This document shows, in pieces, positions 9,670-20,448 of a stretch of 64,000 nucleotides of DNA. The stretch lies in NCBI RefSeq assembly GCF_003855095.1, contig NZ_CP033972.1, positions 1,116,001 to 1,180,000 of the forward strand. The letters are read 5' to 3'. The position numbers and the translations under genes were made by a program. The DNA is from Gordonia insulae (lineage in GTDB: Bacteria; Actinomycetota; Actinomycetes; Mycobacteriales; Mycobacteriaceae). The notes beneath the pieces are model-generated. The model saw nothing but the letters and a program-made list of their open reading frames with translations, did no database searches and had not been told where the DNA came from. Within the stretch, counting starts at the first letter, position 1, and every line of letters begins with the position of its first letter.

Positions 9670-11451
9670 TCATGGCGCGGGCCAGGGGGCGAATGGGTTG
9701 GCGACGTCGGCCAGCGTCGGGGCCAGTGTCGGGAAGTGGCGGAGCAGAACCGATCTCATCGAGTTCTGCCGGACCCACGACATCCCGACCTCGGTGTAGA
9801 TCTCCGGCCGGAAGTCGACCGTGAGGAATCGATCGCTGGATATTCGCCGCGACGCCATCAGGATGAACACCCGGAACGCGGTGTCGCTGAACCCGAATCC
9901 CTGCGGCCGCGTCTCCGCGTAGAGGCCCACCATCAGGTCGACCTGTTCGACGTCGCCGTCGTACACACGCGCGAGTTCGCACGCCCACTTCGGGTTGTCG
10001 GTGAGGTCGTCGAAGGTCTTGGCGGGCCGCAACCGCAGCTGTCGACGGAACTCGTTGTACCGCGGCACCCCGCGCTCGCGATTTCGCAGGATGTCGACCG
10101 TGGCGAGGTCCATGAGACTGCCGTCGGGGCGGGGGAGCTCCCGCAGCGCGTTCGGGAAGTTGTGCAGGTCCAACGCACCGGGGTGTGCACGACCGAACGA
10201 GTGGAACAAGTCGGCCGCGGATTCGACGCCCAGCGTCGGACGGACGTCGTCGGCCAGCAGGTCCGACAGTCCGATCGTCCGCTTCGGCCGATCACTGCCG
10301 GCCTCGCGGATCGTGAGTTCGTCCGGCAACAGCGGATGCATACGGTAGACCGCGACGAAGTCCTCCGTGAGGGAGTACGGCACACCGTGGAAGTCGGTGC
10401 GGCCGCCGGGGATTCCGGACAGCACCTCGCTGTCGAAGACGCGTCCATGGTGCAGGCCGAATTTCTCTCCGAGCAGACCGAACCAGTTGCCGCGCATGGC
10501 CGCCACCGTGGTGGGGTGGGCGATGATCGCCGGCGTCCAGTCGACCGTGTGGATCTTCGCCATGAGGGCGGTGTTCGCCAGTCGGGCGGTGTCGTAGAGC
10601 TGCTGATCGGTCATCTCCGGATAGGCCGAGTGCAGGCGACGGCAGATCGCGTTGTGTTCCTTCAGGAACAACGATTGCAGGAGAGCGAGACCGACCCAGG
10701 TGTTGGCGATCGGACCGTTCGGGTCGAGCGATTCCTCGGCCGCCACCGGGGGCAACCCGTCCCTGCCCAACACGATTCGCCCGCCGTCCCACTCACGGAT
10801 CGCATCGGCGTACGTCGGTTCGGACCCGTAGATCTGCGAGCCGTCCCACCAATGGGTGTCCCGGTTCGGGTAGACGGTCGGGTTCGCGTGTGTCCCCGGC
10901 CGCGACAGCGTGCGGTTGACGCGCATCGGACAGTGGGCCTGCGGCCACGGATCGTCCCCGGCCAGCTCGGGTTCCCACGGTGCCTCGGCCGTCGCGTCGA
11001 AGTGACTCATCCAGTCATGCACCTCGAACTGGATCCAGGCGGCCGCGAGCAGATTGAGGCTCGTGGCCGGCCGGAAATCATCCCGCGCCAGCAACTGTCG
11101 GCTGACCAGCCGCGGCGACGGCCCACCGACGACGGCATCCGGGGCCTCCGGTCGCGCGCACGGTCCCGGCGCGACGTTGCGGCCGAAGAGACTGCCTGCC
11201 GAACCCATCCGCGGATCGTCGAGGTCGGTGTAGGTGCCGTCGATGGTCCGCACCCTCGTATCCGCGGGTGCCGGTGGCGGAGCGGGGCCGTCGGGATGTG
11301 GTCCGGCGTCGAACAGGTTGTGCGCACGCAGTCTGCTGCGCAGCCCGATCAACACCACCAGCCCGAGCGACCGGGGCAACTCGTGCCAACCGACCACATC
11401 GTCGACCCTCTCCGCAACCATTCCGGCGATCGAACGGACGACCCCGATCAT
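9670..11451 (-). CDS. Animal-heme-peroxidase family fatty-acid oxygenase (alpha-dioxygenase/COX-like)
   Basis: A 593-residue heme protein. The distal site QFEVHDWMSH (His145) and the block DTHWWDGSQIYG are hallmarks of the alpha-dioxygenase/cyclooxygenase branch. The proximal motif VYRMHPLLPDEL places Tyr369 three residues before His372, the same Tyr-x-x-His spacing as the radical Tyr and heme ligand of cyclooxygenase and alpha-dioxygenase. This suggests oxygenation of a fatty acid to a hydroperoxide rather than simple peroxidase chemistry. The ATG at 11451 has GGAGG upstream. The catalase-related gene follows immediately. No signal peptide is seen; a hydrophobic stretch near residues 28-36 may aid membrane association. 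Confidence 0.88.
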   Translation of the reverse strand: MIGVVRSIAGMVAERVDDVVGWHELPRSLGLVVLIGLRSRLRAHNLFDAGPHPDGPAPPPAPADTRVRTIDGTYTDLDDPRMGSAGSLFGRNVAPGPCARPEAPDAVVGGPSPRLVSRQLLARDDFRPATSLNLLAAAWIQFEVHDWMSHFDATAEAPWEPELAGDDPWPQAHCPMRVNRTLSRPGTHANPTVYPNRDTHWWDGSQIYGSEPTYADAIREWDGGRIVLGRDGLPPVAAEESLDPNGPIANTWVGLALLQSLFLKEHNAICRRLHSAYPEMTDQQLYDTARLANTALMAKIHTVDWTPAIIAHPTTVAAMRGNWFGLLGEKFGLHHGRVFDSEVLSGIPGGRTDFHGVPYSLTEDFVAVYRMHPLLPDELTIREAGSDRPKRTIGLSDLLADDVRPTLGVESAADLFHSFGRAHPGALDLHNFPNALRELPRPDGSLMDLATVDILRNRERGVPRYNEFRRQLRLRPAKTFDDLTDNPKWACELARVYDGDVEQVDLMVGLYAETRPQGFGFSDTAFRVFILMASRRISSDRFLTVDFRPEIYTEVGMSWVRQNSMRSVLLRHFPTLAPTLADVANPFAPWPAP

Positions 11452-11748
11452 CGACTACCTCCGTGGCATACCGCAGCAACGACCCTCATATCGCGGTCAA
11501 GTATGTCCGTTGGGCCCACCACATACACGGGTAGCGGACTACTCCAACGATGCCGAGCCCCGGTGACCGTCGGGAAATCCCTGCTCCCGGGCCGTCACCG
11601 TCGTTCGATCGGATGATCCGGACACCGCGCGCGCCGATTGAGGTAGCGGCTACTCGCGGAATGGGCCGCCGGAACAGTGACGATGACTCAGGCACCTTGC
11701 GCCGATCCGCCGGTGTGCCCTCTGTACCGACGACGAAGGGCAATCGTG
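11452..11748. other. Intergenic region between divergent peroxidase and CYTH-like genes
   Basis: About 297 bp with no convincing coding frame. It must hold the promoters of the divergent heme peroxidase operon and the CYTH-like/AraC operon. An in-frame ATG at 11677 would extend the CYTH-like gene leftward but lacks a ribosome site. I see no clear operator palindrome. Confidence 0.5.
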
Positions 11749-12591
11749 GTGATCCCACCCATCGCACTCAAGGTCAATCTCGACAGCGATGTCGATCGAG
11801 CGACATCCATCCTCGTGCCGGACGGCAGACCCGGCCTATCCCGGAACATCTGGTTCGCGGAGGCACGCGCCGGGATCGCCGGCAGTGCGGTGCCGTTGCT
11901 GTCGAGCCGCATCATCATGCGTATGCGCAGCGGGGACCGCGACGATGTGACCGTGAAACTCCGACCGTGCGTACCGGCGGAGTTGCCGACCCGATGGGGA
12001 GAGGCGTTCTGCAACGAGGACGCGAGCTACCGCATGGAATCGGAATGGTGCGGCGACCACCGCGTCCGCTCCGCGTCGGTGATCAGTCACCGCGCTCCGG
12101 GTTCGCTGACTCCGTTGATGGACGACCGGACCGATCCGGTGGCGCTGCTCGACGCCACCCAACGCCAGTTCGTGGTCGCCTGTACGTCGTGCGGGGTCCC
12201 CATCGACCACCTGGTCACCCTGGGACCGATCGCATCCAGGACGTGGACCGACGTCAGCGTCGACGGCGCGCCGGTCGCCGTCGAACGCTGGACGGTCGGC
12301 GAACTCGACCTGCTCGAGGTCAGCATGCACCTCCGCCCACTGCGGGACGAGCCCGCCGATGCGTTCGAACTCCGTGCGGCACAGCACTTACTCCTGCTGG
12401 AGCGGTCTCTGGGTGACCGCGGTCTACCGATCGTGACGATCAGCAAGACGGAGCGGGTGCTGACGACCTTCCGGGGGCGCGCCCACGACAGCACCGTGGA
12501 TGACAGCGTCCGGGATGACGGGGTCCAGAATGACGGGGTCCGGAATGACACTGGGCAACCCCGATTCGACATGGGACGATCAACTACGTGA
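11749..12591 (+). CDS. CYTH-like domain protein of unknown function
   Basis: About 280 residues. The N-terminal part reads IALKVNLDSDV, then RNIWFAEARAG, IIMRMRSGDRDD and VTVKLRPCVPAELP. This Lys/Arg/Lys-Arg pattern is reminiscent of CYTH-domain proteins (triphosphate tunnel enzymes). The glutamates expected of active members are not all evident, so catalysis is uncertain. The C-terminus carries three imperfect 15-bp repeats (about 12507-12551) coding Asp/Asn/Gly/Val-rich sequence. The GTG at 11749 (or 11746) was preferred because GAAGGG lies just upstream. Its TGA overlaps the GTG of the AraC gene, so the two are coupled. Confidence 0.6.
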   Translation: MIPPIALKVNLDSDVDRATSILVPDGRPGLSRNIWFAEARAGIAGSAVPLLSSRIIMRMRSGDRDDVTVKLRPCVPAELPTRWGEAFCNEDASYRMESEWCGDHRVRSASVISHRAPGSLTPLMDDRTDPVALLDATQRQFVVACTSCGVPIDHLVTLGPIASRTWTDVSVDGAPVAVERWTVGELDLLEVSMHLRPLRDEPADAFELRAAQHLLLLERSLGDRGLPIVTISKTERVLTTFRGRAHDSTVDDSVRDDGVQNDGVRNDTGQPRFDMGRSTT

Positions 12592-13037
12592 CCGGCACGC
12601 CCGACGACGCACAACGGCTCCGAGACCTCGCCCGACTGCGGCGCGTCCGCGACCGGATCGATCGCGAATACGCCCAGCCGCTCGATGTCGAGGCGCTGGC
12701 GCGCGGAGCCCACATGTCCGCCGGACACCTGAGTCGCGAGTTCCGGCGGGTCTACGGCGAGTCGCCGTATTCCTACCTGATGACGCGCCGCATCGAGCGG
12801 GCGATGGCGTTGCTGCGCCGCGGTGACCTGAGTGTGACCGAGGTCTGCTTCGCCGTTGGCTGCTCGTCGCTCGGGACGTTCAGCACCAGGTTCACCGAAT
12901 TGGTGGGCATGCCGCCCAGCGCCTATCGGCGTGAGGAGGCCGACGCCACAGACGGCATTCCGGCATGTCTGGCCAAACAGGTCACGAGACCGATCAGGAA
13001 TCGAGAAGCGACGCGGTCCGGGTCGCATCTACCGTGA
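12588..13037 (+). CDS. Small AraC-family helix-turn-helix regulator
   Basis: A 149-residue protein made almost only of an AraC-type DNA-binding domain. The first helix-turn-helix is in LDVEALARGAHMSAGHLSRE and the second in LSVTEVCFAVGCSSLGTFST, followed by the conserved FTELVGMPPSAYR. It lacks a separate ligand-binding domain, like SoxS- or MarA-size regulators. It begins with GTG overlapping the preceding stop (GTGA), and the VOC gene starts 5 bp after its stop, so three genes form an operon. It probably regulates the VOC gene. AraC plus glyoxalase-fold pairs are common in actinobacteria. Confidence 0.85.
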   Translation: MTGTPDDAQRLRDLARLRRVRDRIDREYAQPLDVEALARGAHMSAGHLSREFRRVYGESPYSYLMTRRIERAMALLRRGDLSVTEVCFAVGCSSLGTFSTRFTELVGMPPSAYRREEADATDGIPACLAKQVTRPIRNREATRSGSHLP

Positions 13038-13042
13038 AACCC

Positions 13043-13453
13043 ATGAACATCAGCATCCACTACACCTTCCTCCCACACACCGACCCCGAGGCCGCCCTCG
13101 CGTTCTATCGCGACACCCTGGGCTTCGAGGTCCGCAAAGACGTCGGATACGAGGGGATGCGGTGGCTCACCGTGGGCCCTCCCGGACAGCCGGGGACCTC
13201 GATCGTGCTGCACCCGCCGGCCGCCGACCCCGGCATCACCGAGGACGAGCGCCGCACCATCCTCGAACTGATCGCGAAGGGCAGCTACGGGGCGGTCACC
13301 CTGGCCACCGACGATCTCGACGGCCTCTTCGAACGGCTCGAGGCGAGCGGTGCCGAAGTCATCCAGGAGCCAACCGATCAGCCGTACGGGGTGCGCGACT
13401 GCGCTTTCCGGGATCCGTCCGGCAACCTGCTCCGTATCGACGAGGTTCGCTGA
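13043..13453 (+). CDS. VOC-family (glyoxalase/bleomycin-resistance fold) protein
   Basis: A 136-residue vicinal-oxygen-chelate protein. It opens MNISIHYTFLPHTDPEAAL and includes FYRDTLGFEVRKD, then a second beta-alpha-beta-beta-beta unit ending CAFRDPSGNLLRIDEVR with the metal-type Glu/Asp position near the C-terminus. Family members are lyases, isomerases, dioxygenases or binding proteins for drugs. The immediate AraC partner suggests an inducible detoxification role, but the substrate is unknown. Start at the ATG at 13043, five bases after the AraC stop. Confidence 0.85.
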   Translation: MNISIHYTFLPHTDPEAALAFYRDTLGFEVRKDVGYEGMRWLTVGPPGQPGTSIVLHPPAADPGITEDERRTILELIAKGSYGAVTLATDDLDGLFERLEASGAEVIQEPTDQPYGVRDCAFRDPSGNLLRIDEVR

Positions 13454-13610
13454 GCGCGGCGAGCCATGTGCAGATACCGCACCGGGCACGTCCTGCCCGA
13501 CGATGCCGCATACCCGTCGTCCGGTCCGATCACCTGCCCGGATGTGGTGAGATCGGATCGGGCGGCGTCGCCAGTCGAACCCCTCAGTAGCGTGACAGAA
13601 CGGAGAACCG

Positions 13611-16001
<2,391 letters not shown>

Positions 16002-16134
16002 CCGGTCCGATCGGCGATTCTGATGACGCGCGTTCCCGGCGGTCGTAGACTCGGCTTGGAACATGAGTCACAATTCGTTCCATTGGTGCCCACTCGGCAC
16101 CCGTGAAGCGACGACCGGTGGGGAGCGTGCAGCG

Positions 16135-17556
16135 ATGCAGACCGCGAAGAAGACCTTTCAATCCGCACTGGGCACGTTGTCCAAGGCCTACCCGAGCAAG
16201 CCGCGGCCGCTGGCCGAACCGCCGGCGGGGTCCGGGCTGAAACCGGTGATGGGTGACGCGGGCATGCCGATCCTGGGCAACGCGCTGGAGTCTCTGGTCG
16301 ATCCGCTGAGCAGCGCAATGGATCGCTACGAGAGATTCGGCGCGGTCTCGTGGTCGGGTTCGCTGAACATGAACATCGTGACGTTGATCGGCCCCGACGC
16401 CATCGAATGCGCCTGGATGAACCGGCAGAAGGCCTTCTCCAGCGAGGAAGGCTGGGAACCGATGATCGGCCCGTTCTTCCGCCGCGGCATCATGCTGATG
16501 GACTTCGACGAGCACATGCATCATCGACGCATCCTGCAGCAGGCGTTCACCCGGCCACGGCTGAACGGCTACCTGTCGATGATGACTCCGCACATCGAGA
16601 AGACCCTGTCGAACTGGGAGGTCGGCCCGGGCTTCCGCATGTATTCGCGCACCAAGGACCTGACGCTGTCATTGGCCACCGAGGTGTTCGTGGGTGCGTC
16701 ACTCAACGAGAGCGACGCACACGACCTCGAGAGCGCTTTCGAGGCGGCGGTCCGCGGCGGGCAGGCGCTCGTCCGGGCCGACGTGCGCAACTGGACGTGG
16801 GCGCGGGGGCTACGCGGACGCGAGTACCTGCAGGACTACTTCCGGTCGGAGATCGCGGCCCGCCGGGCAGGCGATGGTGACGACCTGTTCAGCGTGCTGT
16901 GCCACAGCGAGGACGAGGACGGCAACACCTTCAGCGACGAAGACGTGGTCAACCACATGATCTTCGTGATGATGGCCGCCCACGACACCAGCACCATCGC
17001 GTTGTCGATGCTCACCTACTTCCTCGGGCGCTACCCCGAATGGCAGCAACGTCTGCGTGACGAGTCCCTGGCGCTCGACAAGCCCACGCTCGACTACGAC
17101 GATCTCGACAAACTGCCGAGTCTCGATCTCGCATTCAAGGAGACCCTGCGGATCAACGCGCCGGTGGGCATGCTCTTCCGGAAGACCATCGCGGACACCG
17201 ACATCCTCGGCCACTACGTGCCGAAGGACACCCTCGTCGGAATCCACCCGTGGGCCTCGATGCTCCGTGAGGAATGGTGGCCCAACCCGACCCACTGGGA
17301 TCCGGAGCGCTTCTCACCGGAACGCAAGGAGGACAAGGTGCACCGCTTCGCCTGGGCACCGTTCGGTGGTGGCGCGCACAAGTGCATCGGCCTGTACTTC
17401 GGCGGGATGGAGGTCAAATCGATCATGCACCAGATGTTGCAGCGGTTCGAGTGGTCGGTGCCGTCGGACTATCGCCTCGATCTCACCTACGGCACCGGCC
17501 CGACACCCGCCGACGGCCTACCGATCGACTTCCGCCGCCGGGCCACCACCAGCTGA
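16135..17556 (+). CDS. Cytochrome P450, CYP136-like
   Basis: 473 residues from the ATG at 16135; a GGGGAG site lies upstream, and the frame extends to an ATG at 16063. The heme-thiolate motif FGGGAHKCIG has its Cys near 417. The I-helix oxygen motif is AAHDTST (about 280) and the K-helix ExxR is in FKETLR. The N-terminal LAEPPAGSGLKPVMGDAG and GPFFRRGIMLMDFDEHMHHRRI closely follow my recollection of mycobacterial CYP136. It is probably a soluble monooxygenase acting on a sterol or other lipid; the substrate is unknown. Its 3' end overlaps the convergent LysR gene by 39 bp. Confidence 0.92.
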   Translation: MQTAKKTFQSALGTLSKAYPSKPRPLAEPPAGSGLKPVMGDAGMPILGNALESLVDPLSSAMDRYERFGAVSWSGSLNMNIVTLIGPDAIECAWMNRQKAFSSEEGWEPMIGPFFRRGIMLMDFDEHMHHRRILQQAFTRPRLNGYLSMMTPHIEKTLSNWEVGPGFRMYSRTKDLTLSLATEVFVGASLNESDAHDLESAFEAAVRGGQALVRADVRNWTWARGLRGREYLQDYFRSEIAARRAGDGDDLFSVLCHSEDEDGNTFSDEDVVNHMIFVMMAAHDTSTIALSMLTYFLGRYPEWQQRLRDESLALDKPTLDYDDLDKLPSLDLAFKETLRINAPVGMLFRKTIADTDILGHYVPKDTLVGIHPWASMLREEWWPNPTHWDPERFSPERKEDKVHRFAWAPFGGGAHKCIGLYFGGMEVKSIMHQMLQRFEWSVPSDYRLDLTYGTGPTPADGLPIDFRRRATTS

Positions 17557-18474
17557 CCGCTCCTCCCGATGCGCGCCGGGATCGAGCATGCTCACGGTGT
17601 CGACGAGGTCCGCGATCAGATCCTCGGCATCCTCGCGATTGGCCCGCCACACCGCGACCGTCGTGATGCGTGCTCGCACACCGTCGATCGGCAGGATCCG
17701 CACCGGCTCACCGTGGAACAGCCGATTCGCCATGCCGTTGCCGAGCCCGACGAGGGTGAACGCCTGCCCGGTCGCAACCAGATGGGCGAGACCCACGAAG
17801 TTGTCACCGGTCAGCGTGATCCGCTTGCGGATGCCGTTGCGGTTGAGGAGATCGTCGAGATTGCGGTAGATCTCCGGCGCGGCGTCATGGGTGATCGAGG
17901 CGAACGGGATCTCGACGAGATCGGCCAAACTGATCGACGTCCGCTCGTCGGCGATCGCCGCGGCACCGACCGCGACCCCTACGGGCTGGCGCTCGAGGAA
18001 AAGACTCCGCAGCCCGGCGCCTCCCACCGGACCGTGGACCAACGCGAGGTCGACGTTCCCGGCTCGCAGATCTCCCAGCAGCGGTTCGGTGCTAGCCGGC
18101 AGCAGTCGGGGGACAATGTCGGGGTGGTGCGCCGCCAGATCGGCCAGGAAGGTGTCGCGTACGGTGGCCGACACCTCCGGGGCGATACCGACGACGGCTT
18201 GTCGTGGGATCCGCGCGTCGGCCCGCCGCACCACGTCGCCGAGCGCATCCGCCCGATCCAGAACCTCGATGGCGCGCGGCAGCAGGGCATCTCCCGCCGG
18301 GGTGAGATCGACGCGGTGGTGGGCCCGGACGAACAGCGACGCGCCGAATTCGCGTTCGAGGTCCTTGATGCGCCTGCTCAGCGGCGACGCCGCCATGTGC
18401 AGACGAGTTGCGGCACGGGTGAAGCTTCGCTCTTCGGCGACCGCGACGAAGGAGCGCAGATGGATCAGGTCCAC
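17518..18474 (-). CDS. LysR-family transcriptional regulator
   Basis: 318 residues from a GTG at 18474. The N-terminal winged helix is classic: DLIHLRSFVAVAEERSFTRA, then MAASPLSRRIKDLEREFGASLF. It is followed by a two-lobed effector domain with VVGIAPEVSATV and HPDIVPRLL segments. It is divergent from the AtuA-like operon, with 175 bp between the starts. That is the usual LysR arrangement, so this protein probably activates that operon in response to an acyl-CoA or terpenoid acid. The longer open frame upstream contains no HTH and was not used. Confidence 0.9.
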   Translation of the reverse strand: MDLIHLRSFVAVAEERSFTRAATRLHMAASPLSRRIKDLEREFGASLFVRAHHRVDLTPAGDALLPRAIEVLDRADALGDVVRRADARIPRQAVVGIAPEVSATVRDTFLADLAAHHPDIVPRLLPASTEPLLGDLRAGNVDLALVHGPVGGAGLRSLFLERQPVGVAVGAAAIADERTSISLADLVEIPFASITHDAAPEIYRNLDDLLNRNGIRKRITLTGDNFVGLAHLVATGQAFTLVGLGNGMANRLFHGEPVRILPIDGVRARITTVAVWRANREDAEDLIADLVDTVSMLDPGAHREERSAGGGPAAEVDR

Positions 18475-18649
18475 GCCGCCCACCCTATCGACCGCCACTA
18501 CCTGCTCGACGCCGCAGGCGCCAGGACCGATCCGGTCATCTCCACGTGCGCACATCGATCCTGGTGGGTTCCCGGTTGCGGTCCCTAGCCTGAGGGACAC
18601 CGACGACCCGGGCGGACGCCCGGGTCCACAGACTTCAAGGTGGTGGACG

Positions 18650-20448
18650 ATGACCCGCGAAGCGATCAGGATCGCGAACTTCTCCGGATATCTCGGTGAT
18701 CGCCGGACCGCGATCGACGAGGCGATCGCCGGTGACCGCGTCGATGTGCTGATGGGTGACTACCTCGCCGAGATCACCCTCGCCGCGCTGTCGGCGGCGT
18801 ATCAGCGCAACCCCGACCGCGGCTTCGTCGACTACTTCGTCGACCAGCTGCGCCCGCACCTCGCCACCGTCGCCGATCGGGGCATCAAGGTGGTGACCAA
18901 CGCGGGCGGCTTCCATCCCGCCGGTCTCGCCGCGGCGCTGCGCGCGGAGATCGCCGCTGCCGGCGTCGAGCTGCGCGTCGCGCATGTCGAGGGCGACAAC
19001 ATCTTGGGTGAGCTGCCCCGGTTGCAGGATCTCGGCCATCGGTTCGACAACCTGGACGGCGGCGCACCTCTGACCGACTGGGTCGCGACGCCGTTCGCCG
19101 CCAATGCCTACCTGGGCGGCTGGGGTGTGGCCGCGGCGCTGCGCGACGGCGCCGACATCGTGGTCTGCGGACGTGTCACCGACGCATCGTTGACCGTCGG
19201 CCCGGCCGCGTGGTGGCACGATTGGGCCGAGGACGACTGGACAGCGCTCGCGGGTGGGGTGCTCGCCGGTCACATCATCGAGTGCGGCGCGCACGCGGTG
19301 GGCGGCAATTTCTCCGGATTCCTCGACATCCCGCATCGGACGACCCCCGGCTTCCCGATCGCCGAGATCGCCGCCGACGGCACCTGCGTGATCACCAAAC
19401 ACCGGCGCGACGGGGGTGCCGTGACCGCCGACACCGTGACCGCCCAGATCATGTACGAGATCCAGGGGCCCGTCTACCTGAACCCCGACGTCACCGTCCA
19501 TCTCGACCACGTGCGGGTCGCCGAGATCGGCGAGGACCGCGTGGAGGTCGCGGGTGCCACCGGTTCGCCGCCGCCGCCGACGACGAAGGTCGCGATCTTC
19601 GGCCCGGTCGGGGCATCGGTGGTCAACACGGTGTTCGTCACGTCGCCGCATGTCGAGGAGAAGATCGGGCTGATCCGCGACCAACTCCATCTCGGTCTGC
19701 CCGAAGGCGTCTCGCTGGATCTCACCCCATCGGCACCGCGGCCGAGGACCCCGAGTCGCAGTGGGCCGCGACCGTCGCACTGCGGGTGATGGCCACGGCG
19801 GACTCGGCGGAGGTGTTGGCACAGGCCGAGATGGGTGCCCGCCTGGGCAGTCTGTACCTGCAGGGCATCCCGGGATACTTCCACGACGGCGCCGCCGGAC
19901 TGCAGTCCACCCCGCGGCCACGCATCGATTACTGGCCCGGGCTCCTCCCCATGACGGCGCTCGACCACCGTGTCGTGCTCGACGACGGACGCGTTGTACG
20001 TGTGTCACCGCCGTCGAGCACCGGCACCGTCGCCCAACCTGTGCACCCCGAACCCGCGGGGGCACCGCTGCCGGACCGGGTCACACAGTTGCCGCTCGGC
20101 ACCGTCGCCCATGCGCGCAGTGGTGACAAAGGGGGCAACAGCAACGTCGGTATCTGGACGAGGGATCCGCGGGTGTGGTTGTGGCTCCGGCGATTCCTGA
20201 CGACAGATGAGATCCGCCGCCTGATCCCGGAGGCGAAGGACCTCGATGTCGTCCGGCACGAATTCCCGGACCTGCAGGCCGTGCACTTCGTCCTCCGCGG
20301 ATTGCTCGGCACGGGCGGGTCGTCGAACACGCGCGTGGATCAGGTCGGCAAGGCGGTCGGGGAGTACCTGCGCTCGCGTCAGGTCCTGATCCCGGACGAT
20401 CTCCTGTCCGCCATCGACGTTCCGACCTCCGAGGAGTACACCCTGTGA
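18650..20448 (+). pseudogene. AtuA-family (DUF1446) acyclic terpene utilisation protein, frameshifted
   Basis: The N-terminal part starts at the ATG at 18650 (AGGTGGTGG upstream) with IRIANFSGYLGDRRTAIDEA and includes VVTNAGGFHPAGLA and VVCGRVTDASLTVGPAAWW. It runs out of frame after GVSLDL and ends at 19789. The second frame resumes PIGTAAEDPESQW and includes the AtuA C-terminal domain GTVAHARSGDKGGNSNVGIW. Restoring one C in the four-C run at 19725-19728 gives a seamless 599-residue protein, the family length. AtuA-type proteins act in citronellol/geraniol or related branched acyl catabolism. The stop overlaps the next gene's GTG. The missing base is either a real mutation or a homopolymer error. 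Confidence 0.88.

Noticed and set aside
9415..11616. 733-residue plus-strand open frame over the peroxidase
   Set aside because: It is antisense to the heme peroxidase and catalase-related genes, both with clear catalytic motifs, and has no recognisable domain.
12507..12551. Possible CRISPR or integration repeat near the CYTH-like gene end
   Set aside because: Three imperfect 15-bp units without spacers lie in frame at the end of a gene; they are coding repeats.
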